Positions 1 to 12,552 of a DNA stretch of 64,000 nt are shown here, piece after piece. Numbering within the stretch: the first letter of the stretch is position 1; each line of letters opens with the position of its first letter. The translations under genes were made by a program, and so were the position numbers. The notes beneath the pieces are model-generated. The model ran no database searches and was not told the origin of the DNA. It saw only the letters and a list, made by a program, of their open reading frames with translations. Where the stretch lies: assembly GCA_022818135.1 (NCBI GenBank), contig JAFMSR010000002.1:51564348-51628347 (forward strand), in the 5' to 3' direction. Source of the stretch: Saxidomus purpurata. Lineage: Eukaryota; Mollusca; Bivalvia; Venerida; Veneridae.

Positions 1-175
1 TTGCATGTTCTTAAATATGCCATCACATCCGTTTTATTTTTATCTATTCTCAACATTGTTGAACAAAAATGCATGCCGATATATATGCAAGACAGTTGTC
101 TGTATGCGACTGTATGCATATGTAACCATGATGAACATGTGCATCACGTGACTTATTAAGAAAACACATTTCGCA

Positions 176-395
176 CTACAGTCAACCCAGTATTAAAGAC
201 CACCTCTGAATAAAGACAATAGCTATAAGCTTTCTTCACATTCGAGCTACAATAAATTAGTATAACCTAAGCTAATCCTGCGAATTACGACCAGCAGGCA
301 AAAATGCTACCCTATTCAGTTAGTGTGGAAACACCTGTGAATAAAGACCATCTGTCAACAAAGACCGATATAGTTAGTGGTCTTTTCTGTATAAT
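176..395. repeat. Dispersed repeat with AAAGACCA units
   Basis: The stretch repeats variants of the unit 'ataaagacca(c/t)ct' several times (near 195, 210, 342 and 358). This style of short internally repetitive unit is familiar from dispersed repeats in bivalve genomes. Part of it (about 229-280) recurs in altered form at 1819-1868, with shared 'aagctttcttcaca' and 'cgagcta'. No coding capacity is seen. The family assignment is an inference from style. Confidence 0.45.
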
Positions 396-585
396 TATAA
401 CATCTGAAAACTGTTCGCAATTAAAGTTTTTGTATCAATTTAAGTTTAAAGGTTTATAACTGGAATTTGGCCATGCAATAGATTTGTTTGAAACTTTAAC
501 ATCTGATCATTTACACTTATTTATGTTCACTTAGCGCTTAATTCAAGTAAGATTTTCACTGGAGGTATTTTTAAAATTTGATTTC

Positions 586-808
586 CCTATCCTGGTTGCC
601 CAACCAAGATAGAGTTATTTTATTATAAGTAAAAATGTGATACACATACTTTGACTGCAGAAAGATATAAATATAAGACCTATTATATTATATTTGTGAA
701 ATATTTGCATTAAATATGATATATTTAGATGGAATTCATTAGAAATTCAAGTTTGAAAAGATATTATTACCTCCCTTTACCTATCTTGGGTGCGCACCCA
801 AGATAGGT
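586..808. repeat. Two related palindromes
   Basis: Positions 779-808 form a perfect 30-bp palindrome with arms reading ACCTATCTTGGGTGC. About 190 bp upstream (586-612) lies an imperfect relative built on ctatcctggttg / caaccaagatag. The pair looks like two diverged ends or copies of one small foldback element. Nothing else is recognised between them. Confidence 0.5.
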
Positions 809-1440
809 TGAAATAAATTAATTCAGAAGCTACACGTAGGTTTAAAACTTGCATTTTGGTTCAGAATGTTAAGATATTGGTAAATCTATCCAATTCAAAT
901 GTAAAAGTAGAAATTATATTGAAATAAAAAAGAAATACTCAACGTTTTAAATACTTTCATATTAAAGGGGAGTAATAACAAAATTTCATAAAAGTTAATA
1001 AAATGTAAATTTCTGATAGGGATCTAACTCAATGTAATGGTTTTTTTTGTTCATTAAATTAATCTCTAACAGAATAAACAAAAAGTAAAAATCGTCATAA
1101 AATGTTGCTTAAAAGTAATTGACCACCTTTAAGCATGCATGGTTGTTTTAAATACTAAATAAGTACATTTTGTATAATCATGTGAAGCCAATATGTGTAT
1201 ACTCTAAATTTCTTTTTTATTTGGCTTATTTCAGTAAACGTTTTTTAAAGCCAAACAGGCTTTTTGTTTTGTTACATGTACTTTGTACCTAATTCGGAAA
1301 TAAATTACATTTACATGTATGTTGTACAGAGTTTCTAGTTTTCTAGTTTAATGTCACTAAAAAAAAAGAAGAAAAAAAACCGCATTATTATTGTTGGATT
1401 TTGTTTTGTTTTGATTATCATTTAATCTGCACAGACGAAT
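809..1440. other. Intergenic, no gene seen
   Basis: The stretch is AT-rich and holds no open frame with recognisable content. It has short A and T runs only. Confidence 0.5.
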
Positions 1441-1745
1441 TTCGGGCACCTGTCGCTTATACAAGAGGACCAAGATGGTCCTATATCGCTCACTGGGCTA
1501 CCATTGTCTATAATAAACGTCAACAATAACAGAAAGGGTCAATTTCAAATATTTAAGCTCTGTGCCAAAAAGAGTTTTTAAGTTTTGTCTATATAAGCCT
1601 ATGTTAAATCAGGGTTCTATTTGCACCCGGGGCTCATGATTTGAACAAGCTTGGTAGAGGTCCTTTAGGCACTTCTAAATGCTCAATATCTAAGATCTAG
1701 GTCATACAGTTCTAGACAAAATATTTCCCAAAATAAGCGTTGGTT
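1441..1745 (+). repeat. Dispersed repeat beginning with a short hairpin
   Basis: The stretch starts with a region containing AGGACCA-AGA-TGGTCCT, a 7-bp hairpin (about 1465-1481), followed by 'cgctcac'. Sequences of this type (a hairpin of GGCC/GGACC type before 'tatcgctcac') are common dispersed repeats in bivalves. That identification is from memory of style, not from a search. No coding frame is seen. Confidence 0.4.
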
Positions 1746-2131
1746 AAATCGACAGTACCAATCTCATATGACACCAGTACTGGTTTTTCCAGGAAGCGGA
1801 CTCGAGAGTGACTTGATAAGCTACAAGCTTTCTTCACAATCGAGCTAAAATAAATAAGTATAAACTAAAAATAAACACACCAGAACGAAATGGCAGAAAT
1901 CAGCCATCATATCTGGGCACTGATTAAACCAGGAAGCAAATTCTACAAACTCGGTTAGAGTAAATATTAGGGGGTGTTTTAAATATTGTAGATACGTCGC
2001 CGCTATATAGACAAAGTCTTCCTTGTTTTCTTTGATTTTGTTTTGTTTTAATTTTGGTACACTGATTTTGGTACAATTGATTAAAAGGGTATTTAAGTAT
2101 AGGTTAGTATTTATTCTGATGTGTTTACGAA

Positions 2132-2175
2132 AATAAATTGGTCTAGCGCGGCGCATGCCGCGCGACCAATTTATT
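2132..2175. repeat. GC-centred hairpin
   Basis: AATAAATTGGTC and GCGCGGC on the left pair with GCCGCGC and GACCAATTTATT on the right. A 2-base bulge (TA) and a short GCAT centre are the only interruptions. The strong GC core inside AT-rich DNA suggests the hub of a small non-autonomous foldback element or a structured RNA. No flanking duplication was identified. Confidence 0.6.
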
Positions 2176-2399
2176 GTAGTAAATGCATCCAAATGGACAT
2201 TAACCTACTTAGTGTTTGGAATTGTTTTTTTTGTAAATCTGCAGTTTTTCCCCGTTTACTGACTCGGTGTATAAATATTGATTTACCCAAGTTAAAGTGC
2301 AGCGAATACTGCGCTGCGATGGACAAAAAACAAAATCGAAAAAGCCGCTCAGATTTATCTAAATATTGTACTGCGAGCGATTTATAGTTTTGTTGTTTG

Positions 2400-5300
2400 T
2401 TTTAAAGGTATGAGACGCCTTAATACATTTCCATAGACTTACATTATAAGGGTTTCTTCCGGTGCGACTACCCAAAATCTCACCGACTGCTGAAATGAAC
2501 TTTATTTTGTAGAATCATCCTAGTCCCACATAAAAATAACAAAATTTATACATGTGATCCAATACTTTATGCCAGTAATTTGGAGCTCAATGACACCACT
2601 CCCAATTTTGTGGCAGTTTTAGTGGTCACCGACCAAATATGTCAGTATTTTCAAATACCAAATATTTTGATTATAATTTTTCTCTTCATATTTCATTTGT
2701 GATCTATCATGCAGCGATTATTTCAAACTAATTTTTCTTGTATGCATCCACTTAGTTTCAGCCAATCAGCAATCAAACACATGTTTAATGACCATTTTGT
2801 AAACTGTTTTTCTTATGTAAAAAACAAAACTAAGAACAACACTGTTGTTGTTGAATTAGTCTGGGACGAATATATACTATCAGGAATTGGAAAGCTAATC
2901 CATTATCAACCGCGGTAGCCATTTTAAAAGATAAAATTCGGCGATTTTGCTTAGTATGCGGTCTCTTATGTTGTTATCAGCAGGCAGTATGATCCAATAT
3001 GCGTCATCGAACATGCGTCATTAATTTGCTGTTGACCCGATAGCGGGAGGGAGGTGTTAATTATAAAAACTTGTTCATTTTAACCATGTTAATTGATTAG
3101 CAATCATTACATTCTTATTTTAGATGTTTTTAATTTTCGCCTTTGGGATCTATTGTAGACTTCACTAATGTGGGAAGTGTCCTAATATTTCACAACATAC
3201 CAGTACCACTTGCATATAATTTTATTGTGACTGCAAATTTTAGTAAAAGGATTAAATCTCTGCTAATCAGTAGTATAATGGTCTTCCTCAACACTGGATA
3301 TTAATTGGTATATACGTGAAATATTTGCTATAGTTACCACATGTCTAAAACATTGTGCTTGAAATCATTACATTAATATCCCAAGAAAATAACCAGTTCA
3401 ATTACACTCGTTTGGGGCATATGTGTTTAACATTTACCTCACTTGAGTAATGGACTTGTCCATCTTCAAAATTTGGACAGTACATTAAAGCCGCACCTTG
3501 ATATGAAGACCAAACATTTCAGAATTAAATATCAGTTATTACATAATAGAAAGAGCTCACGAATAATACTTTAAATCGGTCCAAAAGCGGTTCTTTTCAA
3601 AGGAACAGTGCTATTGTTCATAGGGATGCTCAGTGTAAATTTACGGACTGAATACTCAATAGCAAAAAGGGTACATCATGATCAGATTCTATGGCTGATC
3701 ATGATCTACACTCCTGGTCTACACTATTTGCAAAGGTAGAATCACTAGCTAATAGCAGGGTTAGATTCAGTCACAGAAACACATGACTTACAACTAACTG
3801 CCGATTCATTTCATCAACTTTGATAACGCTAGGAAAAGAAATAACCAATACATGATGTACGGTAATGTAATTTATTTTTATATTCCTTTTGCAAGCTAAT
3901 CTGTAGCTACATACATCTAAGTAAGAACATGTTTAATAAATTTTGAACAATAATCTAGAGCATAGATCAGGATCAAATAGATACTTCCAACTTAAAATAT
4001 GTGTTCATACATATTGCTGTCAAATTCAGCAAACACTCGTAATTAAATGCTCAGTAGGTGTACTACTTTAATCCACTTGATATTTGTCTTAACTTGGTAG
4101 AAGTGTTTGACAACTACTCATTTGATCCTGATCTTTTTTATCAGTTAGTTTAAAGGTATTAAAAGTAGTCAAAATTTAAATTTTATAAGCTGTTCACAGT
4201 TGTTTTGCAGCAACTCAGGCAGAATTCAGGAAAAAAACATAGAGTTAAGTAATTGATTATCAACAGTAACATGAACGTTCAAGATAATATACTAAACAAA
4301 ATAAGATACTTCCGCTTAGTTTGCTTGAACATAGCTGGATGAAAATTAATTAGGGGAATCACTGTTTAAAGTATGTTCCATGATGCATCGTTTGGTGCAA
4401 AAATGATGCCAAAGGTTAACAGAAAATGGGGGAAACAGGTCTCCCGCAGACAGCTAAAACAGTTTGTCCACTGATTCGGTTCATTATGAAAAGCAACAGT
4501 AGCAGTTTGGAATTGATTGCGCAAATGCGTGTTCATGATATAATGGTCTTGACTACGCGGACGTCAACGACTTGACAAGTTGTCGGTATGTTGATGAGCC
4601 TAATAAATTCATGTGTAGAAAACAAGGAAACATTTTCAGTCTGTGAAATAGCTGTACATTTATGTTTAGGTCCTCATAACAATTTCTATTTAGTGAGAAG
4701 ATACTTTGCAGAGTTTCATATTGTGTACAAATGTACCTATGATCACTTAAATTTTCAGAATAAATTGCTCGTGACTTGGAAACAGATTTTAGATTCTGCT
4801 TGCATTGGTCAGAGTAATTTTGTCCTGCCTATCTATTCCTCAAACGTGCCCTATTTCTCTATTTCTGATATTAAACCGAGGTTGGACCGATATCGAAACA
4901 TCCACTGTGTTAAATAAGGTTTGTACCTATTTAGAGAAGAATTTATCGTAAATTCGTTAAATCTTAAATGATTTATGAAAAAAAAGAAAAAATATTTCAT
5001 CTTATTATACACAACATGTTGTTCTCGGTAAACGGTTGATATCGGCTGAATATTATACCAATATCAAAATCAGATATCAGTCAGCCTACTTAAAACTGAT
5101 ATTGGTCCGATATGCACATGCTTGCTGGGAAAATGCAGTTTGTCTATATTCCTTTTGGAATGACCAAATTAAGATTTAATATTGCAAACGACTGTATCAC
5201 ACATGGTGAAAATAATGTAGGATTGAACAGGGACATTCGCATTTTTTCCGTACACATCACAACAAAATACGCCAATTTCATCCACTTTGAAGTGTTTCAA

Positions 5301-5800
5301 ACAGTATCACTTTTCTTAGTTTGAAATTATATTTTCCAGCACAAGACGAGGTACAAAGTCAAAACATGCTGCGAAATGCGACTGATCATTTTAAATCCTC
5401 TTTCGAATCCATCGCCATTTTGGAGCGAACGCTCTTGAAAAACACATTTAAGTAATCAGTAACAAACGGTGGTAAAAATATTTTTATAGAATAAAAGAAT
5501 CATATTTACAAGAGAATGCCATCTACTTCTAGTATAATTTCATTGCTCAAAATGTGTCGATTATTGCAGATTTGTTTTACGCTTTTTACCGCTGACTTCG
5601 ATTTCTAGATTCAAGATGGCCGCTTCCGGAAATACCGTTCGGACGGCCACGAATTTTGCGAGATTTTGCGTCGTTTCTCAGTCCGTTAATATTGTTGCAC
5701 CATAATTAGTTGAACGCCTGTTCTAACCGCAACTTAGTCTTTTTACGAGCAGGCAGATTACCGAACCATCGTTACAGGAAAAAAACTGCGAAGTTTCTCT
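2400..5800. other. Intergenic, no supported gene
   Basis: A 109-codon open frame at 4588-4917 is unrecognised and has no splice or homology support. Around 5600-5660 there is a locally GC-richer patch with an AAGATGGCCGC motif of YY1-site type, which in animals often lies near transcription starts. No gene could be attached to it. Confidence 0.4.
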
Positions 5801-5804
5801 ATAC

Positions 5805-5910
5805 CGACACGGGCTCGAATCCAGGTCACCATCAATCAATCGATAAGCGGTTACATTGATTTAACGTCAGCGTTTAACGTCAGCGACTCTAACCAATCGA
5901 CCACGGAGGC
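5805..5910 (-). repeat. Possible tRNA-derived SINE head
   Basis: Read on the minus strand, this begins with a Pol III A-box-like stretch (tggtcgattggtta) and ends with a B-box-like GGATTCGAGCCC, separated by an expanded anticodon region. It does not fold as a normal tRNA by eye, so a SINE head or tRNA relic is more likely than a gene. Confidence 0.3.
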
Positions 5911-6730
5911 GGACAAAAGCACCAAAATTAGATGAAATTAAAAGTGTTTCAGTTTCTTTGGAAACGCATAACTGTTAAAGATATAATACGCTGAATGACC
6001 ACCATAAAGCACACACTAAGAGTCGGGGGTTTAAAACCCTCTAAAAGTACCTTTTCCCCTGTTATACCTAGGGTATGAAAAAAACGTTTTGGCTGTTCTA
6101 ATCGCATAAATATGGCCTCCTACGAATATCAATTAAAATGGCTCAACTATTTTCTCTCAAAATATCCATCGTTCTACAAATTACCGTATTGTTTTTTCAG
6201 TACATGACTGGATGAAAGCGGTACGTGCTTTAATGATTCTCGGGACAATTTTATTTGGAATGAGTTTATTACTAGCATGCATCTTTGCGAGAGACTTCAC
6301 AGCAAGAAAGGATGTATCTTTTATTTGATGTCTGGAGGTTTGTATGTATACATGCTTTTATTACTGGCTCGCTTCATTCACTGATGACCAAATAAATTAC
6401 ATTGTATATTGGTTTCTTGTTTCTGCATGAATCTTGGCTAGCTGAGCTATTGCGACGACTCACCGTCTGGCGATCCGTCTCAAAGATAAAAAAAAGATAT
6501 TTAAATTATTAAAATGGAAGTACCACTGTTTTTCTGCTTATCGTGTATTTTTAGAGGATTGTTATTAACTGTCACAGTTTAATGTATTCATGGGACGTGT
6601 CACCTGTACGTGTTTTTATAAAGTTTAGCTAATACAATGTTATCAAATGTATCCTCCACTTGTCAAATAGATGAATAGTTTTGTTAATTGCACAAAGTGT
6701 TACACAATAGTCCCAGACCTTTCCTGGTTA

Positions 6731-6794
6731 TGAGAGAGAGAGAGAGAGAGAGACAGAAACAGAGACAGAGAGAGAGAGACAGAGAGAGAGACAG

Positions 6795-6850
<56 letters not shown>

Positions 6851-6942
6851 ACACACACAGAGAGAGACAGAGAGAGAGAGAGAGACAGAGAAAGAGACAG
6901 AGAGAGACACAGAGAGACACAGAGAGACAGAGAGACAGAGAC
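6731..6942. repeat. (GA)n microsatellite with interruptions
   Basis: About 210 bp of GA dinucleotides are broken by GACA and ACAC units. The long open frames across it on both strands are artefacts of the dinucleotide repeat. Confidence 0.95.
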
Positions 6943-7170
6943 ATGGTTACTCTCTTGAAGAAAAGTATAACTTGTTTCTTTTCCGACGTTAGAAAAGAAC
7001 GATTTACAAAAAAATATATTAAGGAATTAAGTATAACCTGGTTTGGATAATGTGACAGTGACGTAACAGATATATGTGTACACAAAAGTTTACAAGCATT
7101 GCATAAACAGGTAGAGCATGCATAAAGGAAAGGGATATAGGCTTATAAATACATGAACATTTGATAGAAC

Positions 7171-7246
7171 GGTGCGTTGGCGCCATGGGTAAGGCCCTGG
7201 GTGTGTACATATAGAGATTTTATGAACTGGTTCGATCCTCTTGGCA
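7171..7246 (+). repeat. Possible tRNA-like relic
   Basis: A tggcgccatggg stretch (A-box-like) is followed about 50 bp later by GGTTCGATCCT (B-box-like). The arms do not pair cleanly by eye. It is probably a fragment of a SINE. Confidence 0.25.
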
Positions 7247-9009
7247 GCTTAATATTTTGTTCCATTTAATTATTTCAGTATTATTTCAGATAAAATATCA
7301 ATTGTGTAGATATACATGTATGTTTTTTTTTCAATCTTTTTGGAAAAAAAAACAATAAAGAGTATATGAAAGTCAAAATACTAAAACTTTTAACGATTCT
7401 ATATTCATATCCAGCACGAGCATTTCGTGCTTACTGGCATCATGCACATTGAACTAGTACTATTATTTGTCCAAGACAATTATTTAGCAAGTAATGAAGG
7501 TCCATTGTTCCATTGAATTTTTACTGTTTGATGAATTGTCAAATAAAGGCAAATTTTGATCTTCATTTGATTGTTTACTGTGTGATTTGTTCTTAGTACA
7601 ATCAGAACAAACATGAATTAAAACGATTATAGAATTAAACATATAATGAAACAAAAAAGAAGAAGAAATAAATTGAAACTATCTTACTGAGAAAAGAGAG
7701 TACAAATTTGAATGTACATGTCCCTATATGAACTCCTGTTTTACACAACCAAAATAATCAAGAACCGGAGTCGTAACCTACTGCACTATAGTGACATCGA
7801 CTTATGTAATGTACAATATAATGTATATTGACGTGCTCTCCCTTGTAATAAGATAACGTGTTTACCCGATAAAAGTACACTCTTCTGTTGCGTCATTGTA
7901 AAATTATCCTAACCGGACAGTATCAATCATATTCAGCAGTAGATGTGCTTGGTTGCCATAACTAAGTAACAGACAGCTCTGCTGCAGTGTATTTCATTAT
8001 GGTGTCAAAGTTCTGGGCATACCTTGAACAAAATCAGGGTGATTCGTTATCAAGTAGGTCGGGTTCAAGCAAGCAGTTCACATGCATCAAATTGAATCAC
8101 ATGCCACCGGATGACCACAGTCAAGTCCCCAGGATGTCCGGTTGTATTTGACCTCACAATCAAAGGTATTATAATATTACAAGGTACTCTTGTGACATCT
8201 GAGGCGTTTGTCACTTACACTGATTCACATTTACATTAACTTTGTCTGCTAATCAATAAACTTTAATGTTAAGCTGTATATTATTGCGTTTATTTATGGC
8301 TGCTTATTTCTGTGTGCAACAATATTTTTCCATTTTTCATACAGCAACCTTAATATCATAATTTCCACCGGGTCGCGGAAATATATGACATTTGCTAAAG
8401 CGAGGGACAATTAAAAAAAATAATTGTTTACCTAAACAGACTTCAGCATGTCAAGGTTATTAAAAATTGATGTTTGTATTTATTATTGACAAATTTGCAT
8501 GCCCCGTTTGATTGCTGGCGCCACCTGTTCTTATAAATAACGTTTTTTATAGTTATTGTTATCAATCGAATATAGGTGCCTCCGTGTTTCACTATATTAT
8601 GTACAGTAGATGTTTTTAGGATTTTTTAAAAAAGGTACGACTCTTTAAGCCAGTATATATTTCCAAGGACATTATAACGCATCTTTCCGGCGGAGGGCTA
8701 CATTTTACGGAAAACCCCGCTAGTTACCCGATTGGCTGAATATGTCCATATTAATGAAATCGACGATTCTGATTAGATGGAGTGATCAATTACAGCCTTG
8801 ACTCTTTGAAAAGGTAGTGTGGTGCTGGAGATCTAAAATTGAACGTCCGTAACGAACGCGCAAGCTTTTAACATTTGACTTTTGGCCAAAAACATCTTAG
8901 AAATCATTAGTGTTTGGCCCCATTAGCCCACCAATCGAATCGCTCAGATTTTCAAATGAACGTCGTTCTTTTTTGTGATAACTAACTAAGTAGTATTGAA
9001 ATCACTTAA
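7247..9009. other. Intergenic, no gene seen
   Basis: The stretch is AT-rich, without coding signal. A moderately GC-richer part (8680-8880) may be old repeat DNA but could not be assigned. Confidence 0.45.
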
Positions 9010-9130
9010 TTATTAAGAGTTCGCTCTTAATAAAAAGCATTCAGCTCCGCCCACAATCACGAACGTATATACACTTAGGCCTGTGCCACACTACCGCTTG
9101 CTCAGGGTTTCTTAATTGTTAAAATTTGAC
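9010..9130. mobile_element. Small palindromic MITE-like element
   Basis: It starts with a perfect hairpin TTATTAAGAG-TTCG-CTCTTAATAA (9010-9033) and ends near 'gggtttcttaattgtt'. That same end sequence is found in the palindromic element at 42983-43098, and the 'ccgcccacaatcacg' inside it also has an inverted counterpart near 43170. The two are likely members of one non-autonomous family. Confidence 0.5.
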
Positions 9131-11537
9131 TTAAGGATGTCTGCTACGTTGTTCTGCACATGCGCTAACTATCGCAAGTGAGCAAATGTCGTAAAATAGC
9201 TAACCACTGAAAAAATGATCTGTAAACTTTCAAAAAGTATAGGTCCCTACTTTATTTCACTGTTTTACATGCAGTAATCACCAATGAGTCTCATTTCGTG
9301 GTGTACAACCTATTACGTTTCAAATATCACAAGTTATTGATTAATCTGCGGAGTACCGATGACGTCATAAACGGTGTATTTCCGCGAAGGTCAAACTCAA
9401 AGTGCTAAAAACTTTTATTTTATAAAGCGGTTTGAAAGGTTAGATACGCATTTATGTTGTTGATGTTGACGCTGGATGTGTTTGTATCACCGTCCAGTTA
9501 CGTAAGTATTTATTTCTCACTTGTTATTAGAGAATAAGATCACTTTTTCGATATAATTAGACCCGGAAGTAAAACTGACACCGAGGAATCATGAAACAAC
9601 GGTCTGTTGATAGCAACCAAGTTATATTGATCACATAAATTCAAATATACTGTAGATATAATTTATTCTAGACCTGGGAAAATAAACCAGGAAGAATGAT
9701 TTCAAAAACATTTTCTTATCCTGCCGAGGACTATACAACCTGTGCTGTAGTGGATGCCTGGTTGATAAGGAATTTCAACAGCCTTACTGTTTGACTAGCT
9801 ATTTACTTTAGCCCATGGAAATATCATAATGATAATAACATATCATGTGTGTATTCTATTACATATAATTATAACTATACTGCTGTTGATGCAGAGTGAT
9901 GATGATGATGATGATGATAATGATGATGATTTTGTTCAAAGCTAAATAGATGCATTTGAGGATGATAAAATACTTTGTTACTAAATCTGAAAAGGCTTCT
10001 TGTGGTTGCAGTAAACACCATGGTATATAAACTGCTTGTTCTAAAGTTGTAGATTCTAGTAAACATATAGCATATGACCTACCTACACCAAAGATGCATG
10101 GCACTGTTTGTAGAGGAATTAGTTGTTAAGAATCAAACTTTAAAGTAAAAATGTATTCATGTGCACACTATGTCTAGTACAAAAACTTGCCATAAATTCT
10201 GGTTTATGAACTGATGATTGTTCCCTGGGCTTCCCAGCTTAATGAACTAATATCAAATTGAGTTCACAGTCACTAAGTATACTTTAATTGTGACATTATC
10301 TTTATAGATTTTTCCTTTGCTTTAGGCAGCCCACCATGCAGACCAGATTTTGAAAACAACTACATGTACTTACAATGGGTGCATTGTCTCCATCAGCCTC
10401 AACAAATTGGGTCAATATTGGTTAAGACACCAAGGAAATGCCATTTGTTTGCTTATGTGCTGAAGGACAAGATACTGTTGACAGAGCTAAATGTAATACT
10501 ACATGTTTTATGTCCTTTTTGTTTCTTTATTTAAATATAACAAATGAAAAAGTGAATTTATGATTCAGATCTGCTTTTGAATTCTAACTTGCATAGTTTT
10601 TGCCAAAAATTGTTTCTCAATACTTGCTAGGTAGTCACATATTCTGTTACATATTTTTATAAAATGGCAGGAAAATGTATGGAAATATACAGGAACTTAG
10701 CTATTTTACTTGATAGATTAAAGTCAATGTACTTGGAAAGCAGCAGAGTGTACATTTAAAATTCAAAATACAGCTGAATGTCCATCTGTAGATGCAAGAT
10801 ACATGTACACAAAATGCACATCAGGTATTTATTTTTTATGGTCTGCAAGGGTTTCAAATACTCTCAACAGTGCTTTTCTAATAAGACTCTATAACAATTG
10901 AATTTTTTGAATACCATGGTATGATATCTTGAGATTTTGAATTTTAAGGATAATTGGCTGACACAATAACCCTATTATGCCATAATATCACATTTTGAAA
11001 TATACATCTACTTCTTTGTAAACTGCAGTTATTCTCATACACAAACTGTATTGCCTTCTACAGATGAATACATGCATATATAAGGATTGAAAGTACTTAC
11101 ATGTTGAAAAGTACCTAAACAGCATTCAATAGCAGATCTTTATAAGATACTTTTGTGTCACTATTACTCATGATTGATCATATGTGTATGGTCTCAGAAT
11201 ACAAATTGATATTTACTTTTGTAAGGTCAGTATCTGATACATACAGAGAGTTTCATCTTCAAATTTTTAAAATTATGGGATTATATTTACTTTTGTTTAC
11301 ACATTTGTTTTTAGATGCATATTGACAATGCAGCTGGACTGAACTAATGATATGTTTGCTTGGTATGCAAAATGGCTAAATTTAATAGGTAAGAATTGCA
11401 TGTCTTTCTAAACAAACAAAACAGGCTTAGTATGTTCAATTCATGTGCCCTCATTTCATGAATAACAACTATACAGACACCTTATGTGTACCCAACATAC
11501 TTGCATTAAACAAGAAGTTTTGTTTTGGTTGTATAAA
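9131..11537. other. Intergenic; short (GAT)n tract at 9898-9930
   Basis: There is no supported gene. A GAT microsatellite of about 33 bp lies at 9898-9930. The remainder is AT-rich single-copy-looking DNA up to the 4-bp target duplication (CTAG, 11538-11541) of the LTR element. Confidence 0.5.
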
Positions 11538-11878
11538 CTAGTGTAGTGTTCACTGATAATCTTTATACCGTAAGTTGTACTACCGGAACGTAATAGTACG
11601 GACTTTACTAAGTTCTGAGTATATAGAGTTATGTCCCTTTATTATAAAGACGCCATTTGTAATAATACGACGCTTTCAAGTTCTCGGAAAAAGATTAGGT
11701 AATTTAGGTCTAATTTGTTGTAATCTTTTATGTTGGTCTTATATAAAGCATGTATTCTATTGATTCAAATGGTTGATTTGGAAAGGTAACGTATGTTTAC
11801 TGGAAAATCCACCTAAATACTCAAGTCACTTTTCGTAGAGATTATATTGACTTTGTGTTAGAGAGTATATTGGAAGGG

Positions 11879-11885
11879 TATAAAA
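11879..11885 (+). promoter_or_regulatory. LTR TATA box
   Basis: TATAAAA sits in the U3 part of the 5' LTR. Transcription would be expected to begin about 25-30 bp downstream, near 11908. The same site in the 3' LTR lies just upstream of the nested insertion. Confidence 0.75.
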
Positions 11886-12039
11886 GCCAGTACTCGTCTA
11901 GTGAAAAAGTCAGTCTGTGCCTAGGTCTTGTCGTAGTCACATCGAAGAGAATTATATAATATCTGGGATTTTTGGCCGTATTTATTTATACAGGATAAAT
12001 CTCTGTAGAAGCCTAGCTTCTTATAGACTAACTAAAGTA

Positions 12040-12045
12040 AATAAA
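12040..12045 (+). terminator. LTR polyadenylation signal
   Basis: AATAAA is located about 130 bp after the expected start site. The 3' LTR copy is at 21821-21826, beyond the nested insert, so 3'-end formation of the genomic RNA is probably delayed or lost in this copy. Confidence 0.55.
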
Positions 12046-12427
12046 GGTGCCTTGGTCCAGATAAGGGATTCGTTTACTTTGACATATATAATGTGCAAGT
12101 TGACTAAAAGCCATACTTAACAGTACAGTATAATCTTCGTAGAAGCCCAGCTTCTTGTAGAGAATACTCGAATTAAGTCATAGTGCTTAGGTTGCAGTTA
12201 TATATGGTTATAGTGTGTTCGACGTATAGACGTATTAGGGAGTTTATCACCTTATCTTATGAGTAGCCCAGCTGCCCTGAGATTGGTGTATTAGTATAAA
12301 TCATTGGTTCTGCAAGTGTTGAGCCATAAGGAGAAATATAGTGAAGTTTATTTGTTCAGCTGATCCCTTATAGTAAATTTAAATCAAAGTTACTGAAAGT
12401 ACATTTGTCGTGATTTGCTTTGAATCA

Positions 12428-12437
12428 AGAGGTAAGA
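12428..12437 (+). promoter_or_regulatory. Splice donor in U5
   Basis: AGAG|GTAAGA matches the 5' splice-site consensus, with the junction between 12431 and 12432. It lies upstream of the primer site, where retroviral-type leaders carry their major donor. Together with the acceptor at 17486 it would remove gag-pol and join the leader to the zinc-finger frame. Confidence 0.5.
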
Positions 12438-12492
12438 AACCTTAAGGAAAATTTATATATCGACGATTGCTCGGAGATACGTTACAGCTTTT

Positions 12493-12510
12493 TGGTGGCA
12501 GCGGTGGGAT
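12493..12510 (+). promoter_or_regulatory. Primer binding site (tRNA-Leu type)
   Basis: Six bases after the LTR end, 18 bases (TGGTGGCAGCGGTGGGAT) are complementary to the 3' end, including CCA, of the animal tRNA-Leu(AAG) class as I remember it. This would prime minus-strand DNA synthesis. The exact isoacceptor should be checked against the host tRNA set. Confidence 0.75.
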
Positions 12511-12552
12511 CACTTGATAGAATAACCACTATCACTTACACACAACTCCAAG

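Larger units (their letters stand above)
11542..12486 (+). repeat. 5' LTR
   Basis: The LTR has TG...CA ends with short TGTA/TACA inverted termini. A TATA box lies at 11879-11885, a polyadenylation signal at 12040-12045, and two similar hairpins (gtagaagcc...gcttcttataga near 12004-12027 and its copy near 12137-12160) lie in the transcribed part. The small open frames inside it are conserved only because the LTRs are near-identical. Confidence 0.95.

Noticed and set aside
4588..4917. 109-codon open frame starting with ATG
   Set aside because: No family signature, no splice context and no conservation evidence; an open frame of this size can occur by chance in AT-rich DNA.
6684..7085. Long Ser/Leu- or Arg/Glu-rich open frames on both strands
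   Set aside because: They translate a GA microsatellite in different frames; no gene signals flank it.
11575..12120. Two small frames repeated identically in both LTRs
   Set aside because: Their identity follows from LTR identity; one spans the promoter region and neither looks like a protein.
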